64,000 nt of DNA from Paracoccaceae bacterium. Its GTDB lineage: Bacteria; Pseudomonadota; Alphaproteobacteria; Rhodobacterales; Rhodobacteraceae. Location of the stretch: assembly GCA_027489355.1 (NCBI GenBank), contig JAIXZY010000066.1, positions 186,001 to 250,000 on the forward strand, read 5' to 3'. Positions 16,386 to 24,390 of the stretch are shown here, piece by piece (position 1 is the first letter of the stretch; every line of letters starts with the position of its first letter). The notes beneath the pieces are model-generated. The model searched no databases and was not told the origin of the DNA. It worked only from the letters and a program-made list of their open reading frames with translations. The translations under genes and the position numbers were made by a program.

Positions 16386-17385
16386 AGCGGATCCGGGGAT
16401 CGAGGAAGCCGTAGAGGATGTCGGCGATCAGGTTGAACAGCACGATCAGCACGGCGAAGATGAAGGCGAGCGTCTGGACCATCGGCAGGTCCGAGGCGTG
16501 GATCGCCCCGATGAGTGCGGCGCCGATGCCGTTCACGCCGAAGAGGTTCTCGGTGATGATCGCGCCGCCGAAGATCGAGGGGATGCCAAGGGCGATCACG
16601 GTCACGACGGGGATCAGCGAGTTCCGCAGGACGTGTTTCAGCACGACGATGCGTTCGGTCATGCCCTTGGCGCGGGCGGTGCGGACGTAGTCCTGGGTCA
16701 TGTTGTCCAGCATCGAGGACCGCATGTACCGGCTGATCGTGGCGGCGTTGGCCAGGCCCAGCGTCATCACGGGCAAGGCCATCTGGCGGATCTGCTTCAG
16801 GAAGCTGTCCCAGTCCGTGACGTTGAGCGTGGTGTCGTACTTGGTCGGGAACCAGCCCAGCCAGACCGCGAAGATGATGATGAAGAGCGTGCCGGAAAAG
16901 AAGGTCGGGACGGAAAAGCCGATCATCGCGAACAGCGTGCCGCCCTGGTCGAAAAGCGAATACTGGCGGTAGGCCGAGTAGATGCCGATGGGCAGTGCGA
17001 TCAGGATGCCGACGAGATAGGCGGTGCCGATCACGATCATGGTCTGCGGCAGGCGCTGGCCGATGATGGTGAAGACTGGGCTGCGGGACTGCCAGGACAG
17101 GATGCGCTGTTCGCCCTCGGCCCAGGAGGTGCCGAACCAGTGGTCGATCACATAGGCGGGTTCGACCCAGAAGAACTGGCGGAGCCACAGGAAATAGCGG
17201 ACGAAGACCGGCTGGTCGGCACCGAGCGCCTCGATCATCTTCTGGCGGGTCTCGGGCGGGACGGTCAGCGGGATCTCGGACATGGGCGAGCCGGGGGCCA
17301 GGTCGACCAGCAGGAAGATCACCAGCGAGATGACCAGCAGGGTCGGAATGGCCAGCAGAAGCCTGCGAAGCGTGAAGGTGAGCAT
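16378..17385 (-). CDS. Peptide-type ABC transporter permease (DppB/OppB family)
   Basis: 335 residues starting MLTFTLRRLLLAIPTLLVIS, the standard N-terminal membrane helix of this subunit. Periplasmic loop and five further membrane segments follow. The EAA-type coupling loop is at about residues 220-240 (DYVRTARAKGMTERIVVLKHV). It ends with the conserved DPRIRYD. It forms a heterodimer with the DppC-like subunit encoded just downstream (8-nt overlap). A strong hairpin separates it from the binding-protein gene. Confidence 0.92.
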   Translation of the reverse strand: MLTFTLRRLLLAIPTLLVISLVIFLLVDLAPGSPMSEIPLTVPPETRQKMIEALGADQPVFVRYFLWLRQFFWVEPAYVIDHWFGTSWAEGEQRILSWQSRSPVFTIIGQRLPQTMIVIGTAYLVGILIALPIGIYSAYRQYSLFDQGGTLFAMIGFSVPTFFSGTLFIIIFAVWLGWFPTKYDTTLNVTDWDSFLKQIRQMALPVMTLGLANAATISRYMRSSMLDNMTQDYVRTARAKGMTERIVVLKHVLRNSLIPVVTVIALGIPSIFGGAIITENLFGVNGIGAALIGAIHASDLPMVQTLAFIFAVLIVLFNLIADILYGFLDPRIRYD

Positions 17386-17417
17386 TCGGGCTCTCGCCTA
17401 GGGATGAAGGAGGGGGT

Positions 17418-17443
17418 GGCGGGGCCGGTGGTCCGGCCCCGCC
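17418..17443 (-). terminator. Intercistronic hairpin after the binding-protein gene
   Basis: GGCGGGGCCGG and CCGGCCCCGCC make a perfect 11-bp stem with a 4-nt loop between the binding-protein stop (17453) and the next start (17385). Such hairpins partly terminate or stabilise the message so that the binding protein is made in excess over the permeases. Confidence 0.6.
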
Positions 17444-17452
17444 CGTGTCAGG

Positions 17453-19156
17453 TCACTTCACGCGGAACCAGTCCGCGACGTTCCACATTTCCGAGTCCCA
17501 GGCGTTGATCTGCACGCCGCCCAGGGAGTTGGAATGCGCCGAGAGGGTGCCGCGGTGAACCAGCGGAACCACGACCATGGAGTCCTTCGTCACCATGTCG
17601 TTCAGCTTCTTGGCGATTTCCTGGCGCTTCGCCACGTCGGTCACGCCGCCAAGCTCGGCATAGAGCTTGTCGTAGTCCGGGTTGCAGAAGCGGTTGATGT
17701 TTTCGCCCTGCCACTGGGTTTCGGGGCTCGGGGCGTTCTTGCACTGGTACTGGCCCAGGTAGACTTCCGGGTCCGGGCTGTCGGAGTTGTTGGCGTACAT
17801 CTCGACGTCGGCGTAGAACTTCTGGAAGGTGTCGGGCGAGCCCGGGTCACCGCCGAAGAAGACGCCCGGGTCGATGGCCTTGAGCTCGACCTCGACGCCG
17901 AGTTCAGTCCACCAGTCCTTGACGAGCGCCTGGAAGTCCTGGCGGATCGGGTTGACGGTCGACTGGTACAACAGGTGCAGCTTCTTGCCGTCCTTGTCGC
18001 GGATGCCGTCGCCATCCGAGTCGGTCCAGCCGGCCTCGTCGAGCAGCTTCTTGGCGCCTTCCATGTCCTGGGTCAGGCAGGCGGTGTTGTCCGAGGCCCA
18101 GTCATCGGGCGCGGGGATCACGTTGCAGGTGGGCTTGCCGCCCGCGCCGTAACCGACTTCGACCAGGACCGAACGGTCGATGGCCATCGACAGCGCGGTG
18201 CGCACCTTGATGTCCGACAGGATCGGGTGCGGATGCTTGGCGGTCGCACGCTCGCCCTCGGGCAGTTCGGCCGAGGGGTCGGTCATGTTCATCTCGATCC
18301 GTTCGACCAGCGTGCCGAAGGCCACGACGAACTGGCCCTTGCCCGCCGCAAGCATCGAGGCCTGGGTGTCCGGCGGGATCTGGGTGTTCCAGGCGTAGTC
18401 GAATTCGCCCGTTTCCATCACGGCGCGGGCAGAGCCCTCGGCGTCGCCGCCGCCCTTGATCACGGCCGAGGCGAAGGCGGGCTTGGCCGGATCGCGGTAG
18501 TTTTCATTCATCGCCATCGACACGGTGTCGTTGACGGTGAAGCCGGTCACCTTGAACGGGCCGGTGCCGATCGGCATGTTGTTGGCGTCGGTGCAGGTCG
18601 GCGCAGCGGCGCCGAGGCAAGCTTCGAACTGCTTCTTCTGCAGGACCGGCGACAGGGCCGAGACGAAGGCGGTGTAGGGGTTCGCCTTCGGACCGTTGAA
18701 GGTCACCTTGATGGTCTGCGGATCGACCGCCTCGACCGAGGCGATGCCTTCGAACTTGGTGGCCTGCGAGCAGCCGCCCTCCGGATGGGTGCAATACTGC
18801 CAGGTGAAGACGGCGTCATCTGCGGTCACAGGCGTGCCGTCCGACCATTTCAGGTCCGGGATGAGCTTCCAGGTGATCGAGGTCATGTCCTCGGAGATGC
18901 CGCCGTTTTCCTTGGTCGGGATTTCGGTGACGAGCTTCGGCACCATCACGCCCTGCGGGTCGAGGCCGACCAGCGGCTCGAGCACCATCGAGGAGGCGTA
19001 GATGTCCTTGGTCCCCCCGGTGAGGTAGGGGTTCATGATCGAGACGGCCTGCGGGAAGGTGAGCTTCACCTCACCATCGGTCCCGCGTTCTGCGAAGGCC
19101 GCGGGGGCAAGCCCCATCACGGCCACGGCGCCCAGAAGGGCGGCTCTCATTTTCAT
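17453..19156 (-). CDS. Peptide-type ABC transporter substrate-binding protein (family 5)
   Basis: 567 residues with a signal peptide (ALLGAVAVMGLAPAAFA, cleavage near residue 22) and the three-domain fold of SBP family 5 (peptides, nickel, sugars). LKWSDGTPVTADDAVFTW at about 103-120 is the family signature. Several Cys pairs, e.g. in YCTHPEGGC, CLGAAAPTC and CNPDYD, point to a disulfide-rich periplasmic protein. A DSDGDGIRDKDGKK loop is of Ca-binding type and recurs in related binding proteins. The start overlaps the upstream ATPase stop by 4 nt and has AAGGAGAG. Substrate is unknown; the divergent ArgE-like deacylase hints at N-acylated amino acids or peptides. Confidence 0.92.
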   Translation of the reverse strand: MKMRAALLGAVAVMGLAPAAFAERGTDGEVKLTFPQAVSIMNPYLTGGTKDIYASSMVLEPLVGLDPQGVMVPKLVTEIPTKENGGISEDMTSITWKLIPDLKWSDGTPVTADDAVFTWQYCTHPEGGCSQATKFEGIASVEAVDPQTIKVTFNGPKANPYTAFVSALSPVLQKKQFEACLGAAAPTCTDANNMPIGTGPFKVTGFTVNDTVSMAMNENYRDPAKPAFASAVIKGGGDAEGSARAVMETGEFDYAWNTQIPPDTQASMLAAGKGQFVVAFGTLVERIEMNMTDPSAELPEGERATAKHPHPILSDIKVRTALSMAIDRSVLVEVGYGAGGKPTCNVIPAPDDWASDNTACLTQDMEGAKKLLDEAGWTDSDGDGIRDKDGKKLHLLYQSTVNPIRQDFQALVKDWWTELGVEVELKAIDPGVFFGGDPGSPDTFQKFYADVEMYANNSDSPDPEVYLGQYQCKNAPSPETQWQGENINRFCNPDYDKLYAELGGVTDVAKRQEIAKKLNDMVTKDSMVVVPLVHRGTLSAHSNSLGGVQINAWDSEMWNVADWFRVK

Positions 19157-20199
19157 CGGGTCTCTCCTTGTTGGTTACGCTCGTTGGCCTCGGAAGCGCC
19201 GGTTGATCCGGCGGCAGTGTATAGATGGCAGGCGACCAGGCGGCCGGGTTCGACCTCCAGCAGGTCTGGTTTCACGGTCCGGCAGATGTCCATCACCTTT
19301 GGGCAACGGGTGCAGAAGTTGCAGCCCTTGGGCGGATTGGCCGGAGAGGGCACGTCGCCCTTGAGGATGATGCGGTTGCGCCGCGCCGCCAGCTCGGGGT
19401 CGGGCTCGTTCACGGCGGAGAGGAGCGCCTCGGCGTAAGGGTGGAGGGGGCGGGCGTAGAGGTCCTTCGACGGCGACAGTTCCGCGATGCGGCCCAGGTA
19501 CATGACGGCCACGCGCTGCGCGAGGTGGCGGACCATCGAGAGGTCGTGGCTGATGAAGAGGTAGGTGAGGCCCAGCTTTTCCTGCAGGTCCTCAAGCAGG
19601 TTGACGACCTGGGCCTGGATCGACACGTCCAGGGCCGCGATGGGTTCGTCACAGACGATGAAGCGGGGTTTCAGCGCCAGGGCGCGGGCGATTCCGATGC
19701 GCTGGCGCTGGCCGCCCGAGAATTCATGCGGAAAGCGGTTCACGAAGCGGCGATTGAGGCCGACCTGGTCCATCAGCTCGTAGACCCGTTCCAGCTTCTG
19801 GTCGCGGGTCCAGTTGGTGTGTTCGTCCAGGGGCTCGCTGACGATCTCGGCCAGGGTCATCCGGGGATTGAGGCTTGCCTGCGGGTCCTGGAAAACCATC
19901 TGCATGGTCGGGCGCTTTTTCCGCAACGGCTCGGGCGCGAGTTTCGCGACGTCGTCGCCGTCGATGATCACGCGGCCCGCGGTGGGTTCGTAAAGCCGCA
20001 ACATGGCGCGGCCGACGGTGGACTTGCCGCAGCCGGATTCGCCCACCAGACCCAGGGTCTGCCCGGGCAGGATGTCGAAGGAAACGCCGTCGACGGCCTT
20101 CACGTCGCCGGTGTGCTTGCGGAAGATGCCCGAATAGATCGGGAAGTGCATCTTCAGGTCCTGGACCTGGACCAGCGGCTGGGGCTGCGCGTCAAGCAT
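19153..20199 (-). CDS. Peptide-type ABC transporter ATP-binding protein (OppF/DppF family)
   Basis: 348 residues from the ATG at 20199; an open frame 25 codons upstream lies inside the preceding gene. Walker [10 protein letters not shown] at 53-61, ABC signature [15 protein letters not shown] at about 163-177, Walker [13 protein letters not shown] just after. The C-terminal oligopeptide extension has a Cys-rich segment ([14 protein letters not shown]) typical of the Opp/Dpp ATPases, some of which bind an Fe-S cluster there. Overlaps the OppD-like gene by 8 nt. Confidence 0.94.
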   Translation of the reverse strand: MLDAQPQPLVQVQDLKMHFPIYSGIFRKHTGDVKAVDGVSFDILPGQTLGLVGESGCGKSTVGRAMLRLYEPTAGRVIIDGDDVAKLAPEPLRKKRPTMQMVFQDPQASLNPRMTLAEIVSEPLDEHTNWTRDQKLERVYELMDQVGLNRRFVNRFPHEFSGGQRQRIGIARALALKPRFIVCDEPIAALDVSIQAQVVNLLEDLQEKLGLTYLFISHDLSMVRHLAQRVAVMYLGRIAELSPSKDLYARPLHPYAEALLSAVNEPDPELAARRNRIILKGDVPSPANPPKGCNFCTRCPKVMDICRTVKPDLLEVEPGRLVACHLYTAAGSTGASEANERNQQGETR

Positions 20200-21214
20200 G
20201 GGCGGGCTCTGCCTTCGCGGGGGCGTGCCAATGGCAGGCGACGTCGTGGCCCTGGCCGACGGGCAGGCCGTCAATGGCGCGGCGGGGCGGGTTCACCGCG
20301 TCGCAGGTGTCGAAGCGGTATTCGCAGCGGGCGCGGAAGGGGCAGGCGGTCAGCGGGCCGGTCAGGATCGGGGGCTGGCCTTCGATCACCTTGAGCCGGG
20401 CCTCGCGCGGGCCGGTGATGCGGGGGATCGTCTGGAGGAGCGCCCGCGTATAAGGGTGCTGGGGGTTGGCAAAAAGTTCGCGCACCGGGGCGTGTTCGAC
20501 GATCTGGCCACCATACATCACCATCACGCGGTCGGCGATGCCGGCAATGACGCCAAGGTCATGGGTGATCCAGATGATCGCCATGCCAAGCTTGCGCCGG
20601 AGGTCCTTCACCAGTTCCAGGATCTGCGCCTGGATCGTCACGTCCAGCGCGGTGGTCGGTTCGTCGGCAATGAGGACATCGGGGTCGCAGGCCAGCGCGA
20701 TGGCGATCATCACCCGCTGGCGCATCCCGCCCGAGAACTGGTGCGGATACTGGTGCAGCCGCTGCTTCGCCCCGGGGATGCCGACAAGCTCCAGAAGCTC
20801 GACGGCGCGGGCCTCGGCCTGGGCCTTGGACATGCCCATGTGCTTGATCAGCGGCTCCATGATCTGGTTGCCCAGCGTGAACACCGGATTGAGGCTGGTC
20901 ATCGGGTCCTGGAAGACGAAGCCGACCTTGGCGCCGCGCACGCTGCGCAGCTGGTCGTCGGTCATCGCCAGCAGGTCCTTGCCGTTCAGAAACGCCTTCC
21001 CGCCGCGGATTTCGGCTGGGGGGGCGGGCAGCAGCCGCAGAAGCGACATCATGGTCACGGACTTGCCAGACCCGCTTTCGCCAACGACTCCCAGAAGCTC
21101 ACCCGGCTTGAGGTGGAAGCTTACGTCGTTCACGGCATGGACTTCGCCGCCGCGGGTGCGGAAAACGGTCTTGAGGTCCCTGACTTCAAGGACATGCGCG
21201 GCCGGTTCGGCCAT
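20192..21214 (-). CDS. Peptide-type ABC transporter ATP-binding protein (OppD/DppD family)
   Basis: 340 residues, first gene of the operon. Walker A GESGSGKSV at 45-53, signature QFSGGMRQRVMIAIAL, Walker B VLIADEPTTALD. The C-terminal peptide-transporter extension has the CPFRARCEYRFDTC Cys cluster. It energises import with the OppF-like ATPase. The order D-F-A-B-C, with the ATPases first and the binding protein in the middle, differs from E. coli oppABCDF. Confidence 0.94.
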   Translation of the reverse strand: MAEPAAHVLEVRDLKTVFRTRGGEVHAVNDVSFHLKPGELLGVVGESGSGKSVTMMSLLRLLPAPPAEIRGGKAFLNGKDLLAMTDDQLRSVRGAKVGFVFQDPMTSLNPVFTLGNQIMEPLIKHMGMSKAQAEARAVELLELVGIPGAKQRLHQYPHQFSGGMRQRVMIAIALACDPDVLIADEPTTALDVTIQAQILELVKDLRRKLGMAIIWITHDLGVIAGIADRVMVMYGGQIVEHAPVRELFANPQHPYTRALLQTIPRITGPREARLKVIEGQPPILTGPLTACPFRARCEYRFDTCDAVNPPRRAIDGLPVGQGHDVACHWHAPAKAEPAHA

Positions 21215-21246
21215 TCAGTTCTCCCCGCGACGTTTCTTAGTTCTTG

Positions 21247-21276
21247 TTATTGTTGGCTGATTTTCCAGCCTGACAA
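21247..21276 (-). promoter_or_regulatory. Candidate promoter of the peptide transporter operon
   Basis: Minus strand: -35 TTGTCA (21271-21276), 18-nt spacer, -10 CAATAA (21247-21252), placing the start about 25 nt before the first gene. It lies in the AT-richer 250-nt interval shared with the divergent argE-like gene. Confidence 0.4.
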
Positions 21277-21464
21277 CCTTTGGCTGCCCGTTGTGGTCAA
21301 CTCTTTACGATTCTCGGCCTTCTATCAATCCCGATTTACGGCGCGATTCTACAGGCTTGCCCCGGCAGATTGACCGGTTTGCACGACATTCTGCCAGATA
21401 TTGACTACGGCAGGCCGCAGAGACAGGCTGGCTACCAAATCTAGCTCTGGCAAGGAAAAAAGCG

Positions 21465-22622
21465 ATGACGAAACTGACGCCGCGTCAGATTCTGGACCGA
21501 TTGGTCAGTTTTCCCACCGTCAGCCGCGAATCGAACCTGGACCTGGTCGACTGGCTGGAGGGGTATCTGACCGGGCAGGGCGTGAAGTGCTTCCGGCACT
21601 GGAATGAGGACCGGCGGAAGGCGGCGCTGATCGCGCATGCGGGGCCTTGGGTCGAGGGGGCGGTGGTCCTGTCGGGCCATTCCGACGTGGTGCCGGTGGA
21701 CGGGCAGGCCTGGACCTCGGACCCCTGGACGGTTGTCGAACGCGACGGGCGGCTTTACGGGCGCGGGACCTGCGACATGAAGGGGTTCGTCGCGCTGTCC
21801 GTCTGGGCGTTGGTCGAGGCCCAGGCTCGGGGCGTCGCGCGGCCGCTGCAACTGGCGCTGTCCTATGACGAGGAGGTGGGATGCACGGGCGCTCCGCCGA
21901 TGATCCGCACGATGCAGGGGGTGGTGCCGAAGGGCGAGATCGCGCTGATCGGGGAGCCGTCGCGGATGAAGGTGATCACCGGGCACAAGGGCGGCACGGG
22001 CTATGCGGTGCATGTGAAGGGCTACGAGGTGCATTCGTCGCTTCTGCCCGAGGGGGTGTCGGCCGTGATGGAGGCGGCGCGGCTGATCCAGTGGGTGAAT
22101 GACCACAACGACGAGATCCAGGCGCGGACGCCGGGCGCGATCGGCGCGCGGTTCCATCCTCCGTTCACCACGCTGCATGTCGGCCGCATCCAGGGCGGGA
22201 CGGCGGACAACATCACGGCGGCCGACTGCCGCTTTGCGGTCGAGATGCGCTGCGTCCCGGACGACGACATCGAGGCGCACGCCGGGGCGTTCCGCGATGC
22301 CGCGCTGGCGCTGGATAGGGCGCTGAAGGCAAAGCGGCCCGAGGCGGGGGTGCATCTGGACAAGTTCTTCGACGTCTCGCCGCTGCGGCCCGAGGTGGAC
22401 GGGCCGGCGGAGGCGCTGGCCCGCGCGCTGACGGGGGACAATGCGACGGGCGTCGTGTCCTATGGCACCGAGGCCGGGCAGTTCCAGGACGCGGGATATT
22501 CGGCGGTGGTGATCGGGCCGGGCGACATTGCCCAGGCGCACCAGCCGGACGAATATCTGGAAGTGAGCGAGTTCCAGGCCGGGCACCGTTTCATGGAGCG
22601 GCTGCTGGAGCGGCTGGGATGA
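21465..22622 (+). CDS. argE: Acetylornithine deacetylase-like M20 metallopeptidase (ArgE family)
   Basis: 385 residues; a di-zinc amidohydrolase. The metal ligands are in the M20 pattern: SGHSDVVPVDG (His72, Asp74), GRGTCDMKGF (bridging Asp104) and SYDEEVGCTG (catalytic Glu136/137); a C-terminal His is in QAHQPDEYLE. The M20 dimerisation domain is at about 180-290 (HVGRIQGGTADNITAADCRF). ArgE removes acetyl from N-acetylornithine in arginine synthesis. Here the gene is paired with an amino-acid-oxidase-like gene by a 4-nt overlap and is divergent from a peptide transporter. A catabolic N-acyl amino acid deacylase is therefore equally possible. Confidence 0.85.
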   Translation: MTKLTPRQILDRLVSFPTVSRESNLDLVDWLEGYLTGQGVKCFRHWNEDRRKAALIAHAGPWVEGAVVLSGHSDVVPVDGQAWTSDPWTVVERDGRLYGRGTCDMKGFVALSVWALVEAQARGVARPLQLALSYDEEVGCTGAPPMIRTMQGVVPKGEIALIGEPSRMKVITGHKGGTGYAVHVKGYEVHSSLLPEGVSAVMEAARLIQWVNDHNDEIQARTPGAIGARFHPPFTTLHVGRIQGGTADNITAADCRFAVEMRCVPDDDIEAHAGAFRDAALALDRALKAKRPEAGVHLDKFFDVSPLRPEVDGPAEALARALTGDNATGVVSYGTEAGQFQDAGYSAVVIGPGDIAQAHQPDEYLEVSEFQAGHRFMERLLERLG

Positions 22623-23959
22623 GCTTTCCGATTTCGGAGGCGACCCCGGTCCGGTTCCGGGCGGCATTGCCCGCGCGCACCGATGTGGTGGTGATCGGCG
22701 GCGGCGTGATGGGGATCATGACGGCCTGGTTCCTGCGCGAGCGCGGCCTGTCCGTGGTGGTCTGCGAAAAGGGGCGGATCGCGGGCGAGCAATCGGGTCG
22801 TAACTGGGGCTGGGTGCGCCAGCAGGGCAGGGACCCGGCCGAACTGCCGATCATGGTCGAAAGCCTGTCGATCTGGAAGCAGCTGGCCGCCGAGATGGGC
22901 GACGGGCTGGGCTTCCGGCAGACGGGCGTCCTTTATCTGGCCAAGACTGCGAAGGACATCGAAGGGTACGAAGCCTGGATCGAACATGCCCGCGCACAGC
23001 AGCTGGACACGCGGCTTCTGACGGCTTCTGAGGCGATGGCGATGCTGAAAGGGGCGGTCGCCCCGTGGAAGGGCGGGCTGTTCACTGCCTCGGACGCGCG
23101 GGCCGAGCCTTGGGTGGCCGTCCCGGCACTGGCGGCCGTGGCCGAGCAGAAGGGGGTGGCGATCCGCGAGGCTTGCGCGGTGCGCGGCCTTGACCTGGCC
23201 GCGGGTAGGGTGGCGGGTGTGGTGACCGAAGCCGGACGGATCGCCTGCGACCATGTCGTCGTGGCGGCCGGGGCCTGGTCGCGGCTGCTCCTTGCGCAGC
23301 ATGGCATCCGCATTCCGCAGCTTTCGGTGCTGGCCTCGGTCGCGGCGACCGAACCGATGCCCGAGATCTTTCCTGGCCAGGCTGCAGACAGCGACTTTGC
23401 CTTTCGCAGGAGGTCGGATGGAGGCTATTCCATCGCCCCGCGGGTGCGACACGACTTCTTCATCGGCCCGGATGCCTTTGCCAGCTTTGGCGCCTATCTG
23501 CCGGTGCTGAAACAGGATTTCTGGTCGACAAAGTTCCGCCCTGCCGCGCCGCCGGGATTTCCGGACGCCTGGACCACGCCGCGTCGCTGGTCGCTGGAGG
23601 CGGAAACCCCGTTCGAGCGCCAGCGCATCCTGAACCCCGCCCCGAACATGAGGATGATCAGTCAGGTGCAGGACAGCTTTGCCGCGGCTTTCCCCGCGCT
23701 TGGCCGGCCGAGGCTGGCCGCGGCCTGGGCCGGGATGATCGACACGATGCCGGACGTGGTTCCGGTGATCGACCATGCGCCCATCGCGGGTCTGACGCTG
23801 GCCACGGGGATGAGCGGACATGGCTTCGGCATCGGACCCGGCATGGGTCGGGTCGTCGCGGATCTGGTCCTTGGTCGGCCCACGGGTCACGATCTGAGCC
23901 GCTTCCGCCTGGGCCGCTTTCGTGACGGCCAGAGCCGCGGGCCCGGCCCGGGAATCTAG
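22619..23959 (+). CDS. FAD-dependent amine/D-amino-acid oxidoreductase (DAO family)
   Basis: 446 residues. The FAD-binding Rossmann motif is VVVIGGGVMGIMTAWFLRERG at about 24-44, with the ribose-binding Glu50 at the end of the second strand. SGRNWGWVRQQG at about 60-71 resembles the flavin-contacting segment of glycine/sarcosine/D-amino-acid oxidases. The C-terminal GMSGHGFGIGPGMGRVVADL is the second FAD contact. It is expected to oxidise an amino acid or amine to the imine and so to a keto acid. It overlaps the ArgE-like gene (ATGA), suggesting a two-step pathway of deacylation then oxidation. The C-terminus overlaps the convergent CopZ-like gene by 4 nt. Confidence 0.85.
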   Translation: MSFPISEATPVRFRAALPARTDVVVIGGGVMGIMTAWFLRERGLSVVVCEKGRIAGEQSGRNWGWVRQQGRDPAELPIMVESLSIWKQLAAEMGDGLGFRQTGVLYLAKTAKDIEGYEAWIEHARAQQLDTRLLTASEAMAMLKGAVAPWKGGLFTASDARAEPWVAVPALAAVAEQKGVAIREACAVRGLDLAAGRVAGVVTEAGRIACDHVVVAAGAWSRLLLAQHGIRIPQLSVLASVAATEPMPEIFPGQAADSDFAFRRRSDGGYSIAPRVRHDFFIGPDAFASFGAYLPVLKQDFWSTKFRPAAPPGFPDAWTTPRRWSLEAETPFERQRILNPAPNMRMISQVQDSFAAAFPALGRPRLAAAWAGMIDTMPDVVPVIDHAPIAGLTLATGMSGHGFGIGPGMGRVVADLVLGRPTGHDLSRFRLGRFRDGQSRGPGPGI

Positions 23960-24153
23960 GCCACGCTGGCCGGATAGCCTGCCTTGTCAAGCGCCTGGAG
24001 CAGCGCCTCGACAGAGGCGGGGCCTGCGACCTGGACCTTTCGGCTGGTCAGGTCGACGGTCACGGCGCCGGCCTGCGGAACGGTGGCAAGGGCGGCTTCG
24101 ACCGTGGCCTTGCAGTGGTTGCAGCTCATGTCGGGAACGGAAAGTGTGGTCAT
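23956..24153 (-). CDS. Copper chaperone-like heavy-metal-associated (HMA) domain protein
   Basis: 65 residues from the ATG at 24153 (GAGG 7 nt upstream); a 25-codon upstream extension has no such site. The whole protein is one ferredoxin-like HMA domain with MSCNHC metal site (Met9, Cys11, Cys14) and ALDKAGYPA at the C-terminal strand, as in CopZ. It would carry Cu(I) in the cytoplasm to a P-type ATPase, but no such ATPase is in the window. Fairly sure of family. Confidence 0.88.
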   Translation of the reverse strand: MTTLSVPDMSCNHCKATVEAALATVPQAGAVTVDLTSRKVQVAGPASVEALLQALDKAGYPASVA

Positions 24154-24390
24154 TTCGGGCCTCATGCTGCCTGCGATTGGTCCAGAGCCCGCGTCCCGCG
24201 TCAAGAGGGCGTCGCGGAAATGCGACATCCGTGCCGATCCGCTGCAAAATTCGACGAATCAGATTTCCAAACCGCTTTAAATCACTTAGACAGACTTATT
24301 GTTTGCGGTAACAGGGGCTTTCCGATCCCGCCCCCCGAAAGCTCGCTTGACCGCCGCCCCCCGGCGCTTAGGCTCTCCGAGGAGAAGACC

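Noticed and set aside
16036-17508. 490-codon plus-strand frame opposite the DppB-like permease gene
   Set aside because: Asp/Gly/His-rich shadow with no membrane segments, while the minus strand encodes a typical permease.
17992-18033. EF-hand-like DSDGDGIRDKDGKK loop in the peptide-binding protein as a novelty
   Set aside because: This type of Ca-binding loop recurs in family 5 binding proteins, so it is not remarkable.
17534-19438. 634-codon plus-strand frame opposite the peptide-binding protein gene
   Set aside because: Antisense shadow; the minus strand has a signal peptide and family 5 motifs.
24115-24390. 92-codon upstream extension of glgP
   Set aside because: Overlaps the CopZ-like gene on the other strand and AT-rich spacer; TTG at 24391 has GAGGAG at correct spacing.
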